63,069 bases of DNA from Chondrus crispus (GCF_000350225.1 NW_005179331.1:1-63069); one strand, 5' to 3'. Shown: positions 1 to 11,008, numbered from the stretch's first letter. The notes: generated from the letters alone by a model not told the origin. Translations and numbers: made by a program.

Positions 1-596
1 AGATTAGAAATTGGATCCGGCTCTGTAAGGCACGAACCTTACAGACAGCCGGTACCACACGTGTACGGGGGCACGCGCCCCCACGTGTACTATACGTGTA
101 CGACACGTATACAGTCAGCCCCGTCGGCTGACAGTGCCGACTACAGTAGTGCCCCATAGTACAGTACGTACTGTACTAAGTTACGATAGACTAATTGTAC
201 ATTAAATGACGGAGCGGACCGGCGGCGGCGAGGGGGACAAGCACGGACTTGTCCACGACCTACCGCCTAGGTCTGACTTCCAGCTTATCTTAAGGAAGCT
301 TCCGTTAGCTACCTTAAGGCGAGACCGAGCGCGGGTAGAGGACGCGCGAGCACGCGAGCGAGCCTAGATCCACCTCCGCCCGTCAGCGCTGGAACGTAAC
401 CCAGCGCTGCTCCGGGGCGTCGAGGCGTAGATCGGCCCGCGCGTGTGCGCGTCCTCCCCCCGATCCCGGTCTACCACGCTACCCGGGCCCGTGCTCCGGT
501 TTCGTTAGCTGGTCCGACTTCCCCCGTCTTCTCGTACGTACGGGTCTTCCAGGACTAAGCATACACCCCTATCCGTTTAGGGGTGTTTATGCTACA
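1..596 (+). repeat. Serial-palindrome repeat, copy 1
   Basis: First of three copies of a ~600 bp, GC-rich repeat (others at 2252-2857 and, inverted, 62451-63069). The first ~200 bases are a chain of short palindromes: CTGTAAGG..CCTTACAG, a GTGTACGGGG..CACGTGTAC block, GTCAGCC..GGCTGAC and CAGTACGTACTG. An AT-richer spacer follows, then a GC-rich body with a conserved GGGGCGTCGAGGCGT core. The copy ends in a hairpin (about 563-587, ACACCCCTA/TAGGGGTGT) followed by TTTATGCTACA, after which similarity to the other copies stops. The left edge coincides with the window edge, so it may be incomplete. No long frame, TG..CA ends or target duplication is visible. Confidence 0.8.
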
Positions 597-2251
597 CCGG
601 CGTGTCCGAAAATGTTCTGGTGGCCACGCCACGTATTGCACAGTTCGAATGATATCAGTTCGCTTGAACCTGAACAGGGCCAGCAACACATCGTCAGAGA
701 AGTTGTCAAATCGATGATCAACAAAGGAGGTCTAGCTGATCTCGCGTGAACGTCACAATTTCTTCTCGCGATCATTGCAGCTGCTGTGTAGTGTGAGCAG
801 TAAACCGGCTAACATGAAGTTTGATGACAGGGCGGAGCTTGGGTCTGAGTTCTTTTTCTTGAAGATCGAGGGTAGGAGGGAAGTTCACCCGGCGATGCGC
901 GAGCAAACGGCCTTGGGGTTGTGGTCCTTTTGTCGTCCGAGGGACATGGCCGTTTGAGGAGCTGTGGGTCGGGCTGCAAAATTGGGCTACGTGATAATAC
1001 TCATGTGATGGTGCTTGATGCTTGGCGTAAACACTTCTCAGTATATCTTCAATTTGTGAAATTCAGAACTGCCAATGTTACTTATCATACCTCTATTTGT
1101 CACAATCATTTGTGAAATTCTGGCTGCGTAAACCTTAAAATGTGCGGCACTGCGTTTGCATTTTTTAAATTATGAAGTTCAGAATCTGAACCATGCGACT
1201 GCACTGTACTGTAAATACTCCAATCTGTAAAATACACACGTGGGACAGTTAGACAGATCGTATCTCTGGCAATGTATCCAGGTGTGTAAGTCTCGCAGAC
1301 TTTCAGTCGCATGTTCAAAGGACGTGAAGAGCATGAAATCGCGGGAAAGCGAAGCTGAATTCAAATGCAAATCTCATTCGGTATTCAGATTCTGTAGTGT
1401 TTTCGAGGTGCAAGCGGGAGGAGCTTCGATCTCATGATAGAACTACGCGATGTGTGAAGGGGTGCGAGGAGTGGCCGAAGGGCCGGGGTCGAGGGGAATA
1501 AATAGAGGCGGAGCGGGCGGCCCTGGGCGAAAGGGGGACTCTCAAGCTTCGGGGTATCTCTTTGGTGCCGTCTTCATGTGCCCTCGTCGAGCGCGCGTCC
1601 CGCCCCTGTTCCCTCTAGCACCGAACGAAACAAGGACCATTCTGCCTGCACGTCCCGTCCACTGACTGCTACACCAAACATCGCAATTAGTCTGGGTGGA
1701 AAATTAGTGTGGATACACATATTAGCGTAGACCATACTAACTTCTGTGATCTGTCCTTGCTCGTAAACAAAGTTACTGTAGACTATACTATTTGATATTA
1801 CACACATATTGGTCTGGATGCGCCAAAAAGACAGGAAAAGCATAGAGCAAACAGACTCTCGCGCACCGGAATGCGCGCCCGACGGTAGATACTGCAATTA
1901 CTAGGCCGGAAGCGCAATGCCCGGCAAATTGTAACACCACCACCCCGCCTCTAAAGCCACCCAGTACGTGTTTCCCGTCCAGTTCGGCTGCCTAAAACCT
2001 CTATAAAGGAGCTTTAACACCAAGATATGGAATTCCTCCGCATGCATTCACCAAATCTCTCATTGAGGCGCACCGAAATGTATTTGGCCTCCCCCATCGT
2101 GCACTCCCTGCAGCGAGCAGTGGCAACTGCCTCATTGAACACCTCCCATCTGCCCCCCTCCGCAACAGAACCGCACCACAGCAGTACAACGGTGCATCCT
2201 TCCACCACACCTCCCTTGGACACGCCATTGTACCATAATTGCCGACTACTT
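597..2251. other. No gene recognised
   Basis: Short open frames on both strands show no recognisable domain and no sustained coding pattern. The stretch 1450-1670 is G/C-rich and open in several frames at once, as expected from composition. Nothing here can be supported as a gene. Confidence 0.5.
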
Positions 2252-2857
2252 TATATTAGATTTAGAATTAGATCTAACGCTGTAAGGTACGGACCTTACA
2301 GCGTGCGCACGCGTACTTTACAGCACGCGCGCACCAACACGTGTATCCTACATGTAGCACACGTGTGCTGTCAGCCCCGACGGCTGACAGCGTTACAGTG
2401 CAGGCCGGCCCGCACTGTCTACAGTAAGCCGACTACAGTACAGTCCGTACTGTACTGTAGACGGTTAATTAACTTGTACAATAAATATAGGGAGCGACCG
2501 CCGGCGGAGGGGACGAAGGAAGGCAACCCTCCACCGACGGTCGGCCACCCAGCTTACTCTACTCACACCGCCGTTCCGCGAGTAGTTACCACCGAGCGGG
2601 TAGTGGACGCGCGCGACACCGCGGGCTGCAATCTGCCTCCGCACGTCAGTACCAGATCTTCAACCGGTACTGCTCTGGGGCGTCGAGGCGTCCATCCACT
2701 CCCCTACGCGCGCGTCCCGGCCGACCACGCTCTACCACCTGCTACCGGCCCGCTTCCGGTGGCGTTGGTTGGTTCAAGACCCTCGGTACACCGATCCGGG
2801 GTCTTCCGCCGAACATAGCGAACACCCCTCCGCCGTGTGTGGGGTGTTTATGCGACA
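2252..2857 (+). repeat. Serial-palindrome repeat, copy 2
   Basis: Full-looking copy, same orientation as copy 1. It starts near TATTAGATTTAGAATTAG and runs through at least five palindromes: CTGTAAGGTACGGACCTTACAG is split by a short loop, then GCTGTCAGCC..GGCTGACAGC, CAGTGCAGGCC..GCACTG and CAGTACAGTCCGTACTGTACTG. It contains the GGGGCGTCGAGGCGT core and ends in a hairpin (2821-2848, AACACCCC/GGGGTGTT) plus TTTATGCGACA. A long plus-strand frame at 2027-2818 runs through the repeat but has repeat-derived composition and is not taken as a gene. Confidence 0.85.
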
Positions 2858-2880
2858 GCCATCAGATTCACTTTCCCTAC

Positions 2881-3366
2881 CCCCCTCAGCTCAACAAACC
2901 GCAGAAGCGGGCACTTCAGAATGTGTTTACTCATGCACAGCGTGTCAAGATCGCAACGTGGATGGTGGAAGCGTCTCGTACAGACGGTGACAAACACATG
3001 GCATCCCGAGCTGTTCGCAATTTCCCAGCACTTTTTCGGGAATCAGAGAAAGCGAACAAAGGAAAAGCGAGTAGGCTGTGGAAACCCCGGGAAGCCCTGA
3101 TGACGTACCAAAGATGGACAAACAACCGCAGAATACCCTTTTCGATTACGCGCATCACGCGCGCGGGCATGAAACGTGTCTACATCAAGGACTGTGCCGG
3201 TCGAGGAAGGAAACGAGCGGGTTGGGTAATTGGAATGCATACAGACTTACTCGAGGAGTTTGAGCGTCTGAGGAAGTCCGGCCTGAAGTTCAACGCAAAA
3301 CTTCTACTTCATTTGGCAATTCACCTGGTCCGTGAATCTCGTAATGCAGTTGTGAGATATTTTTAG
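2881..3366 (+). pseudogene. DDE transposase N-terminal fragment (pogo/jerky-like)
   Basis: About 160 residues with the look of the N-terminal DNA-binding region of a transposase that I associate with red algae and oomycetes. A helix-turn-helix-like segment (FTHAQRVKIATWMVEASR) is followed by a basic GRGRKR-GW motif and a helix, LLEEFERLRKSGLKFNAK, of the kind that precedes the catalytic half of pogo/jerky-type proteins. The DDE catalytic core is absent. The frame stops at 3366, inside a 74-bp sequence repeated 2.8 kb downstream (3351-3425 and 6131-6206), so the gene was truncated there. No convincing ATG is seen: the frame is open back into the end of repeat copy 2. The family call is from residue pattern only. 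Confidence 0.45.
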
Positions 3367-3425
3367 GGAAAAATTGCATTTTACTGTAGAGGGAGATTTT
3401 ATTCTGTAGTCCGAGATTTTATTTG
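3351..3425 (+). repeat. 74-bp direct repeat, left copy
   Basis: TGTGAGATA..TTTTAGGGAAA then a near-identical AT-rich tract ending GTCCGAGATTTTATTTG. The same sequence, same orientation, recurs at 6131-6206 with only a few differences. The two copies bracket 3426-6130, which holds the Cys-rich/APH-like pseudogene. Confidence 0.85.
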
Positions 3426-3983
3426 TGCGTGGCTGGAGGTTGCTGGAGATGGCCAACTTCATGATCAGCAGGCTCGGTGTGAAGGAGGCCGTGAGGTTGG
3501 ATAGTGGTGGCAGTGCACAATTGGCTGTTGAAAGCTTCAACTTGGCACAACAACGAAATGGGTGGCAACTTAACAGGCGCCGAAGGGGGTTTCCGTGCAT
3601 GTGTGAGCCACGTCCGGTGCGGAACTTGTTGACTCTACGTGTGCGTTAACCCGAAGTTTGGGTGCCCCTAGAAGCGGTCTCTAGAAGTGCTGGGAAGCTG
3701 CTGCTGCGTAGGACTATCCTCTTTACGGTTTGTCCATGAGCAGGTTTGTTTTCGCAAAGAACTACTTGTCCTTCCGGGCAGTTGGATTCGTCCGGTTCCG
3801 ATCTGAAGCCCACTGCCAAGTTATGCTCCAGCGCCGATACAAAATAGATTTTCTCGACTGTGGCTGCCCGTTCCTGGTGATACATGCTCATCGTTGCCAG
3901 GGAAAAAAGCTAATAGATTGTAGAGCCCACGCACCGCAGTGTGCGTACGTCTCGTTGTCAGAAGACGGACAAACGTTTCATAA

Positions 3984-4042
3984 AGCCGGATGATGCATGC
4001 AAAACAACAACTCAGTTCTTGTTTTGCATGCATCACCCGGCT
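3984..4042. repeat. Perfect 15-bp-stem hairpin
   Basis: TGATGCATGCAAAAC on the left arm pairs perfectly with GTTTTGCATGCATCA on the right arm, extended outward by AGCCGG/CCGGCT with one mismatch. It lies 3' of the minus-strand APH-like pseudogene. A transcribed foldback or a small palindromic element are both possible. Confidence 0.7.
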
Positions 4043-4236
4043 ATGAAGACATTAATGGCTCCTCTACTGGCGTCCTGACTATGATTCTCCCGCTAAAACT
4101 TTTGCAGCTTCTTTTGTACTCATTGTAAAGCGTATATTGCTGATGCCATGCGCAAAGCGGCTTGTCCCAGACTGCACCGTCGTACCCGTCAACTCAGCCC
4201 AAAAATAAGTGGTTGCCATTTCCTTCTTCGGTCACA

Positions 4237-4608
4237 GCAGCAAGGAACGAACACTGTCCTCTAGCCAGTGAAGGGCGTCTTCCCGGGGAGCACCGTCTTC
4301 CGCTTCCCTAACCATGTCCAAGTATCTGTATGCTTTTACGAGCGGCGCAACATGAAGAATACTTTCGTAATCAACCAAAACAATCCGTCAACGTCAGCTA
4401 TGTCCATTTCCTGTGCATAGACCTCTAGGATATCCCGGTTGCCCCAGTCAACATCAAGCAAAGGATGGCCTGCGAAAGAGCTGTCAAAGTCGAAAAACCA
4501 GACCCCTGGACCCTCATCGGCGCCCTTCCTGTTTAAGTTCCCATCAGTCGTGTCATTGTGTATCAAACAGGTAGGCATTTCCAAATCAATAAGATGACTG
4601 GTGCTCAT
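4237..4608 (-). pseudogene. Aminoglycoside/choline phosphotransferase-like fragment
   Basis: The frame 4608-4336 carries two hallmark motifs of the APH/choline-kinase phosphotransferase fold in the right order and spacing. CLIHNDTTDGNLN matches the catalytic loop H-x-D-x3-G-N, and VWFFDFDSSFAGHPLLDVDW matches the metal-binding I/F-D-x-D..G-x-P-x2-D block. The frame then breaks near 4370. A second frame continues plausibly (VKAYRYLDMVREAEDGAPRE.. ALHWLEDSVRS) to a stop near 4237. The ATP-binding N-lobe is missing or lies in the overlapping upstream frame (4586-5743). At least one frame change makes this a pseudogene, or exons of a spliced gene whose junctions I cannot place. Confidence 0.55.
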
Positions 4609-5743
4609 ACGCAGCTAACAGAGCCTTCCGGCCTCTTGAGACGTCAGGAAAACGGAGCATACGAACAGGGGGATATGTATCTGAAACTACGGAGGACTGC
4701 CGCAAGGAACTGGCAATATTTGTGAGGCCCCTAATGTCCTCCCGTTTGAACAATGCAATGTCGTTTTTCGATACATCAACTTCCAAAGCGTACAAGACAC
4801 AGCGAAGCAGCCAAATATCCAATGAGCTTTCTATACTTGCAAATGATACATTTGGAATATATTCTCTCTGTCCATCCGTTATGCTGTACCCGCAACCAGT
4901 GCACGCGTATTTCCGCATGACTTGGTCTGCGTTCAGCGTGTTGTCGCTTTGCAATAAAATGTTTTCATCCAGGCGAAGGTACTTTGCAATTTTGTCAATA
5001 GTGCCACTGTCCACGACAGGAAGCTTTCGAAGTCGTCTGCATTCCCCTGAACAACCAGTACCCCTGAAGATACAAAGCCCCCGTTGGGATCCCAGACTGG
5101 ACTTGTCCAATTCTTTAACTTTGTGCTGGGAATATCTACTGTAGTTCAGGTGAAGATAGCACAGACGGTGCCCTGAGGGATCGTTAAGTAAAGTTCCAAT
5201 AGTTACAGCACTGCAGTCGGATAGGCGTTTAAACTCATCCGTGAATATTTCGCGCGTTTCTTTCGAAGCTCCGCAGACATTGAACAGTGTCCAATCCACT
5301 GTCGGACTGCGCTTTGGTCTACGATCCTCGGTGGAGTTCTGAATCTCCGTCTCCGCTCCTTTTTCCATTGTCGAACAAATAAAACAGATGTGATTGATGG
5401 AGCTCTTGACTTCTGTCTTCAATCTCGATGACCATCGTTTGAGGGCCCTAGCCGCTGCTGAGGGACCATACTTTCTGGGGTTCGAAATGACTTTCCAGCC
5501 AATTGTGTTGTCTCTGCAATATGTGCACAGGTCAATTACATTTTGTCGAGACTTGTCAAGTCTGGCAAAGGGGTTCAAACGGTCCCCCGTGTCAACATTG
5601 GCCCGCATTAGTAACTGCGATATGGATAATCGGACTGAAAGGCTTGGAGTCTTCAAGTTACATGTCTCACACGCGAAACACGGTGGACTGGTCCTTGTGG
5701 CCCCACCGGTCGGGTCTGCTTCAACCTTGCGCTCTGTCTCCAT
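4586..5743 (-). CDS. Cys-rich protein of unknown function
   Basis: A 385-codon frame on the minus strand, overlapping by 23 bases the APH-like frame just downstream. The N-terminal 130 residues contain paired cysteines suggestive of metal binding (CFACETC, CTYCRDN, CFICS), and another CTGCGYS cluster lies around residue 270. No catalytic motif or known domain is recognised. The C-terminal end (SRGRKALLAAYEHQ) could read on into the APH-like frame after a one-base shift, so the two may be one gene: a zinc-binding N-terminal module followed by a phosphotransferase-like domain. The start may be non-ATG. Whether it is expressed is unknown. Confidence 0.4.
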   Translation of the reverse strand: METERKVEADPTGGATRTSPPCFACETCNLKTPSLSVRLSISQLLMRANVDTGDRLNPFARLDKSRQNVIDLCTYCRDNTIGWKVISNPRKYGPSAAARALKRWSSRLKTEVKSSINHICFICSTMEKGAETEIQNSTEDRRPKRSPTVDWTLFNVCGASKETREIFTDEFKRLSDCSAVTIGTLLNDPSGHRLCYLHLNYSRYSQHKVKELDKSSLGSQRGLCIFRGTGCSGECRRLRKLPVVDSGTIDKIAKYLRLDENILLQSDNTLNADQVMRKYACTGCGYSITDGQREYIPNVSFASIESSLDIWLLRCVLYALEVDVSKNDIALFKREDIRGLTNIASSLRQSSVVSDTYPPVRMLRFPDVSRGRKALLAAYEHQSSY

Positions 5744-6130
5744 TAGGAGACGAAAACCCTTGCTGCACGGTTATCACGTTCGTTGATTGGCAGTCATTGA
5801 CTCGATCCTGGTGTGCGGCACGCCGCAGGGCTGGGAGAGGTAAATGGGACGTAGCCGTCCTATAAGCCCGAGGTGCCAGGAAAAAGTGGACCTTGGCGTG
5901 GAAAGTGGCCACTTTGGCGAGGTCGACGGCAATGTTAAATTTTATCATAAATGTCAAAATGCAGCATATTTTGCGAGTCGTCACCGACTGTAGAGTACGA
6001 TAGTCTAAAGAAAAGAGTCCGGGCAGTGGGTAGAGCAGACCGAAACGCGCCAGCCAAGTGCTGAATACATCGCAACGACCACGGACACGACCAGCCTTAC
6101 TGTAGACAGAAGGGAGTCAGCCATACCAAC

Positions 6131-6206
6131 TGTGAGATAGTTTTAGGGAAATATTTGCATTTTACTGTGGAGGGAGATTTTATTCTGTAGTCCGAGATTT
6201 TATTTG
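6131..6206 (+). repeat. 74-bp direct repeat, right copy
   Basis: Partner of 3351-3425, same strand, a few substitutions. The sequence to its right is unrelated to the sequence right of the left copy, so the shared block is about 74 bases. Confidence 0.85.
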
Positions 6207-6465
6207 AATTTTAGAGAAGCGCACGCGGACGGCCCGGCGGAATCCGGGCCGGATGCGTGGACGCTTCTGGAAGGAATTTCGTAGAAATAAAAGAGAGAGG
6301 GTGACGGGCGCTGCGGGGAAGGGGGGACGAGACTCGGCCGACCCTCACCACGAACGACACGCTCCCCAGAACCGCCACCCCCATTTCACCGACAACACCA
6401 ACATACGATTTCCGTTGGTATGACAAGCAACGATTTTTACAACAATAGCATTACGGGATCTTCTA

Positions 6466-6692
6466 TACGTGTACAGTACCCTTCCCAAGGGCACGGTACC
6501 CTCGAAGGGTACGGTACCCTCGAAGGGTACGGTACACGCAAACAACTTGTGACAACGGTACAGCAGAGTGGTACAGTGTACAGCACAGCAGAGTACATGA
6601 CTGTTGACAATCATGTACTCTGCTGTGCTGTAATACGTACATACTGTATGAGTCAACATTGACTCATACAGTACCCGTATGTACGTATTACG
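6466..6692. repeat. Cluster of consecutive perfect hairpins
   Basis: Three foldbacks lie side by side. About 6490-6535 contains two tandem GGTACCCTCGAAGGGTAC palindromes. About 6580-6632 has arms CAGCACAGCAGAGTACATGA and its complement around a 10-base loop. About 6632-6692 has arms starting TAATACGTACATAC that pair almost perfectly with the right arm. The architecture resembles the 5' part of the ~600 bp serial-palindrome repeats, although the sequence is different. Confidence 0.75.
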
Positions 6693-8060
6693 AGAGGCGG
6701 CTTTTTCCATTTGTGAAGGTGAGGAACAGAATCACAACTCCCTGTAGCGGTCCAGACTGTGGGAACGAAGACTCCTTTTACTTCCTGTGTTGGGTTCCAC
6801 TACATGCTACTTATACTGATTCCATTGGATGTACACGTGTGCGGTCTGTCACAGACTTGAGAGCTGCCAAATGTCAAAGTACCTCCACTTTTTTGGACTC
6901 ATTAATCCCCCGTTTAGAGTGCCCTGTGGAACCACCGGACCACCTTCGCAGGCCGTACGCGTTTTGAACGCAACCTCAGAAATGAGCTAACCCGTAGAAA
7001 CCGATGACATCCGCCCGACTTGCCTCTTCCCCCCACCATGTCCATTTCATCCATCCGCATGCCGCCATTTTTTGCATCTCCTCGACGAACACCACGCTCC
7101 CTCGACATCCGACTCCATCGCAGACCCGCACATCCCAGCACCCGCGGCCTCAACCTCCGGCCCCGGCGCTGCGACCGCGAACATGTCGCGCACGCCGTCG
7201 CAGCCCTCGAAATGCTACAGCGTTGTCGCCGCCCCCACGTTTGCGGCGATGCTGTTCAGCGTCATATCACCCGGGGCCCACGACGTGCCGGTTAGGTTCC
7301 GGCCGCAGGGTAATCGTCGGTTATGTCGTCGCGAGACATGTTGCCAAGCGCAAACGTAGGGTGCGCGCGGAGTTGCAGGAGCAACAACACGTCCACGGGC
7401 GTGGTGGTGTCCCAATCCCGGTCCGTACCGAAACTGATACACCCAGCCATACTCCTGGCCGCCCCGAACCCTGACCTCCAGGCGGGAGCGTAATCGAAGC
7501 AGATGCCTTTAGCCCTGCTCATGCACGCCCCCGCTCGAAGTAGCTGGTAGACGTGTTCACATTCCATGCCTTCGACAGCATGTCCGCTCCGTCAATCAGG
7601 TGCGAGCTTGACCCTCGATTCAGCTGCGATTTCTCGCGGCAGCGCAACATCTCTCGACTACCCTTGGGCCGTTCAGGCCGGAGGCAAGCAAACGCAAGAT
7701 TTTGACAACTCGCTAGTCGAAGTATGTTTGTACGTAGCAATGGAGGATGGGAATGTCAATGAGAGTGAAATCGCCGAGTGGCAAGATGCGTGCAGGGGCG
7801 TTATGAGTGCGGAACTCCCGCGGACGCGGGTGGAAAAGAACTGGAAAGCATTTCCAAATACATGAAGAAGAGGGCGCTGGACGATATGCTGGGAAAAGTG
7901 AGAGAGCAGGAAAGGCACTTGGGAGACATTGAGAAGCAGTTGCTCATTGGGGCGGCGGTAAAGGTGACAACGGCGGATGGGGGAGGTTGCGAAGCTGGAG
8001 AGGATGATTCTGGAAAAGCTGGCAGAGGCGCTGAAGGTCGATGAGATGGGTTGTGGAGCT
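6693..8060. other. Decayed coding-like region, unrecognised
   Basis: Several short frames have coding-like composition but none is long. On the minus strand, 7567-7292 encodes a segment with SRAKGICFDYAPAWRSGFGA. On the plus strand, about 7690-7860 reads SLVEVCLYVAMEDGNVNESE, and an adjacent frame to 8044 reads ISKYMKKRALDDMLGKVREQ, a helical, probably coiled-coil segment. The frames are not in register, which suggests a decayed gene or exons with unplaced introns. No family is recognised. The region 7020-7300 is rich in Pro/Ser codons in all frames and is low-complexity. Confidence 0.25.
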
Positions 8061-8280
8061 CCATTTGAAAGACTGGGAGAAGATGCTAGGCAAGCAGACG
8101 TCGGAATATTGGCACAAAGCAGGGCAGGTTGAGTCGACAGGATGTTTTTATTTTCTTGCGTGAATGGTTTTGTTTTTGCTCAATGTTTTGTTTACGACTG
8201 GCAGAGTCACAACTTGAGAACGCATTTAAGAGATGGAACCAGTTTGTATGTGAGACTGCCCTGAGAGTGTCAACGGATGT

Positions 8281-8374
8281 TATAGGGTGAGTGCCCATTC
8301 ACTAGTGGATTTTAGAGAGATCTCTTGCAACGGTTTTGCGACTTTATCAGCGTTGTCGGCACATGCCAACATCA
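8281..8374 (+). repeat. Dispersed repeat R2, left-end fragment
   Basis: TATAGGGTGAGTGCCC..GATCTCTTGCAA.GGTTTTGCGACTT..GTTGTCGGCACATGCCAACATC matches the left half of the longer copy at 26570-26765. The matching right half lies 1.2 kb away in inverted orientation (9541-9648). Confidence 0.7.
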
Positions 8375-8870
8375 TTGTGGAAGTAATCGCTTTAGTTCGT
8401 GGAAGATATGAAGCGAATTGATACTGCAACCGCTTCACAGTTTGGCCATGTGGTTCCATGCAGAGCTATGAAAGCACAGTAGATGAGGCACTGCTGTTAG
8501 GGCACATCAGACACGCACACATGAAAGCCACAGTCGGCCCCCTCTCCACAGGAGGAGGGAGGCATCGGTGTTCTTTGCATCACAGTTCATAGCCGAGGAC
8601 AGGCGGATGAATTACCAATTTAAAGTTTACTTGCCAAAACCCATAAATGCAGGTATGTCATACAAATATTCTGCAAACGGTTTCCAAGTCAATGAACCAG
8701 GTTTATACGGCCGCAGAATTTGGCATCCTACGGTATTGTACACGGGATAGTTTTAGGTGTGTTGGGCCTACTGTATTTGCGAACAATTTTGTCGACAATG
8801 CTCTTCTAACAGTGACAAAGGTCCACTATTCGGTGAGGGTATTTGTAAAAGATCTACTAACTTCGCTGTA

Positions 8871-8921
8871 TGTCTGTAACTGAGACAAAGGTCTAGTAGG
8901 CCTTTGTCTCAGTTACAGACA
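8871..8921. repeat. Perfect 21-bp-stem hairpin
   Basis: The left arm starts TGTCTGTAACTGAGACAAAG at 8871-8891 and pairs without mismatch with 8901-8921 across a 9-base loop containing CTAG. Part of the right arm (ACAAAGGTCTAG) is repeated immediately downstream. Confidence 0.8.
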
Positions 8922-10563
8922 AAGGTCTAGTGGTCTAGTACACCCATTAGATATGTGCAACTGGCAGCTTCTCAGACCTGAGAGATCACGTCAGGACCAA
9001 GAGAGTCCGGGGATGGATGAAAGCAGTGTTGGCTGTGCGTGCACCTCCTAGAGTAATGGCACGAAACATAAGCCTTTATATGCCACACCAGAAGTATTGT
9101 ACAGTACTTGTACAGTTAAGCAGACACTAAAGAGATCTGTAGATTGACGCTGAACGCATTTCATCTCACGAGAACAAAGGTACTGTACTTCGGGTTAGTT
9201 GTACTGCATGACTGCAGGATGCAGTCGGACTCAGCGACGTCCTATCTTTCGCTTCACAGCAAAGGAATTGCTACGGCATTGCTTACGGTAAACTCTTACG
9301 TCGCTTGAGCAATGTATTTGTTGAGACTTAGCGAGAACCATCCACAATGACGCACTCTTCTTCACGTTTGAATTTCAGAATTCTGTGACTGCTTCTTTCC
9401 TAAACCCTGTAAAAATCGTGCTGGGTAATCGTGCTGGGTAAGCTCTCTACTTTTTTTGTCCATACATTCGCTTCGCGGGAGCCATGTGTTATGGAGAGAG
9501 TATCTTTCTTTTCTTATCATGAAAGCAACCTCAAATAAGGACACGTGCCATCTAGACTCTGCGTAGCCTGGCGGACATGTTAAAGCTTTATGTGCCTGGC
9601 GTGATGACGCGCTTCACCAGAGTGACGATGCGCCAGGTTGGCATGTGGTGTTACAGTACGTCTATACCACACCACGCCATTCCCAGAGCAGAGACAACAA
9701 TAGGATGGGGTCGCAGGAGCGAGCATGGCGGGAAGAGGGATAAGGGACATCGATGGGAACGGAGGAGGCTCCATCGTGATTTCCTCCATCTCACGTCGCA
9801 AAAATGCAGCTCACCGCCTTCAGTTGACTACAGTTACTGTACAAGTACGAAGGTACAGTATTCGTGCCACACCGTATCCATTTTGCAATTGCACCTACGT
9901 ACAGTATCAAGAAAGTACGCAATGCATCCATCAGTCGTCTTCTGTAAAGTTTACTCTCTGCCCTGCCTTTTTCTGTAGCCCTTGAATTGCTTACAAAATT
10001 TGTGCATAATAGGGAGCTTACGCATTCAGAATTAAATGGCTTCTTACCAACTGAAGACCATTACATGATTATCCTGCATGGTTTCCAAATCTTAGATGCC
10101 TAATCTCTGGGCGCACTGCCAGCAGGAGACCAAGTGAGGCTGAAGGAGGCGACACACAGTGCGTACATAGCCAAGTATTGTACTCGTACTCGGGGCATAT
10201 CTTCGCTGGGACATACCCCCGACCATTAGGGAATTAGAGGATTGTTGACAATCCTGACATCAGGCCTGGCACTCGCCACTTGAACACATGTGAAGTCCTC
10301 GTGGGGCAGAGAATCAACGAGGTACAGCACGTCTAGGCCGTAAGGGCCAGCATGTGTTAATGGGCTGGCGGCGCGAAGACTTCGCAGAAACAAAAAGTAA
10401 CGCACAGCACTGCTAGCAGTACATAAGAGCCGCGCCTTGCTCCGCTTTCACTCCCTCTTCACTTGGTGTGAGCAAGACGCCACATTCTTCAGTTGCCATC
10501 CGATCTACATCGACACCTCCCTCAAAGATCATTCACACCACCACTGCACATCTCAATCCAGAC
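8922..10563. other. No gene recognised (contains R2 fragment)
   Basis: Only short frames. Contains the inverted R2 fragment at 9541-9648 and several GTACTGTAC-type palindromes (around 9100-9190 and 9830-9905). The last ~150 bases presumably include the promoter and leader of the secreted-repeat gene at 10564. No clear TATA box can be assigned. Confidence 0.4.
9541..9648 (-). repeat. Dispersed repeat R2, right-end fragment
   Basis: The reverse complement reads CATGCCAACCTGGCG..TCACTCTGGTGAAGCG..CACGCCAGGCACAT..AGTCTAGATGGCACGTGTCC and matches the right half of the copy at 26570-26765. Confidence 0.7.
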
Positions 10564-10717
10564 ATGGCCCTCTCTACCAGAATGACCAGTACGACATTAT
10601 ACGTCCTGCTTTTCTTGCTTCCTCTGTGGCATGGCGCCAATGCCCGAGACCTCTGCCCTCCAGGAACTGTAAGCTCGACTGGGGCAGAGCCTTGCAGGGA
10701 CTGCCCCGCCGGCAGCT
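10564..10717 (+). CDS. Secreted Cys-rich repeat protein, 5' part (split by Ty3 element)
   Basis: ATG at 10564 opens a clear signal peptide: a basic start, then hydrophobic LYVLLFLLPLW, then a likely cleavage site after GANA. The first Cys-rich repeat follows (DLCPPGTVSSTGAEPCRDCP) and is cut after AGS by the retrotransposon at 10718. The remainder of the gene resumes at 16106. With the element and one copy of its target duplication removed, the reading frame is preserved across the site. The repeats resemble the ephrin-receptor-like/GCC2-GCC3 type of extracellular cysteine-rich module. In the sequenced allele translation would stop two codons into the LTR, leaving only about 52 residues. Confidence 0.75.
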
Positions 10718-11008
10718 TGTAAACCCTCGTAGACTCCTTCGTGTTGAACAGGTTCAATGATGGTTTTTTTTCTTACTAGCAATGAAGTGTGACATTACTT
10801 ATAGGGGATGTAGGGCGGTAGGTAAATTTGGACTTGTAAAGAATAACAGGAACTAGTAAGGGAGGTTGACAATGACTGAAGTCGACGGAGCTTGACTCAG
10901 AAGGATGCAGCAGGAATCACCAATCAATATATCATATTGATAGCACTACTCCAACAATCGACCAGCACAGAAGACGAGTTGTGACGCTAGTCGCCACGTA
11001 CGTCTATA
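10718..11008 (-). repeat. Ty3 element 3' LTR
   Basis: 291 bp, matching 15815-16105 except for two bases seen by eye. The host gene's AGCT target duplication lies immediately to its left. Confidence 0.95.

Noticed and set aside
1..596. Interpretation of the ~600 bp repeats as solo LTRs
   Set aside because: No TG..CA or other LTR-type ends, no target duplication, and serial palindromes are not typical of LTRs. Not excluded, but unsupported.
2027..2818. 263-codon plus-strand frame
   Set aside because: It runs through the palindromic repeat, has Pro/Thr/Arg-rich repeat-derived composition and matches no domain. Openness follows from GC bias.
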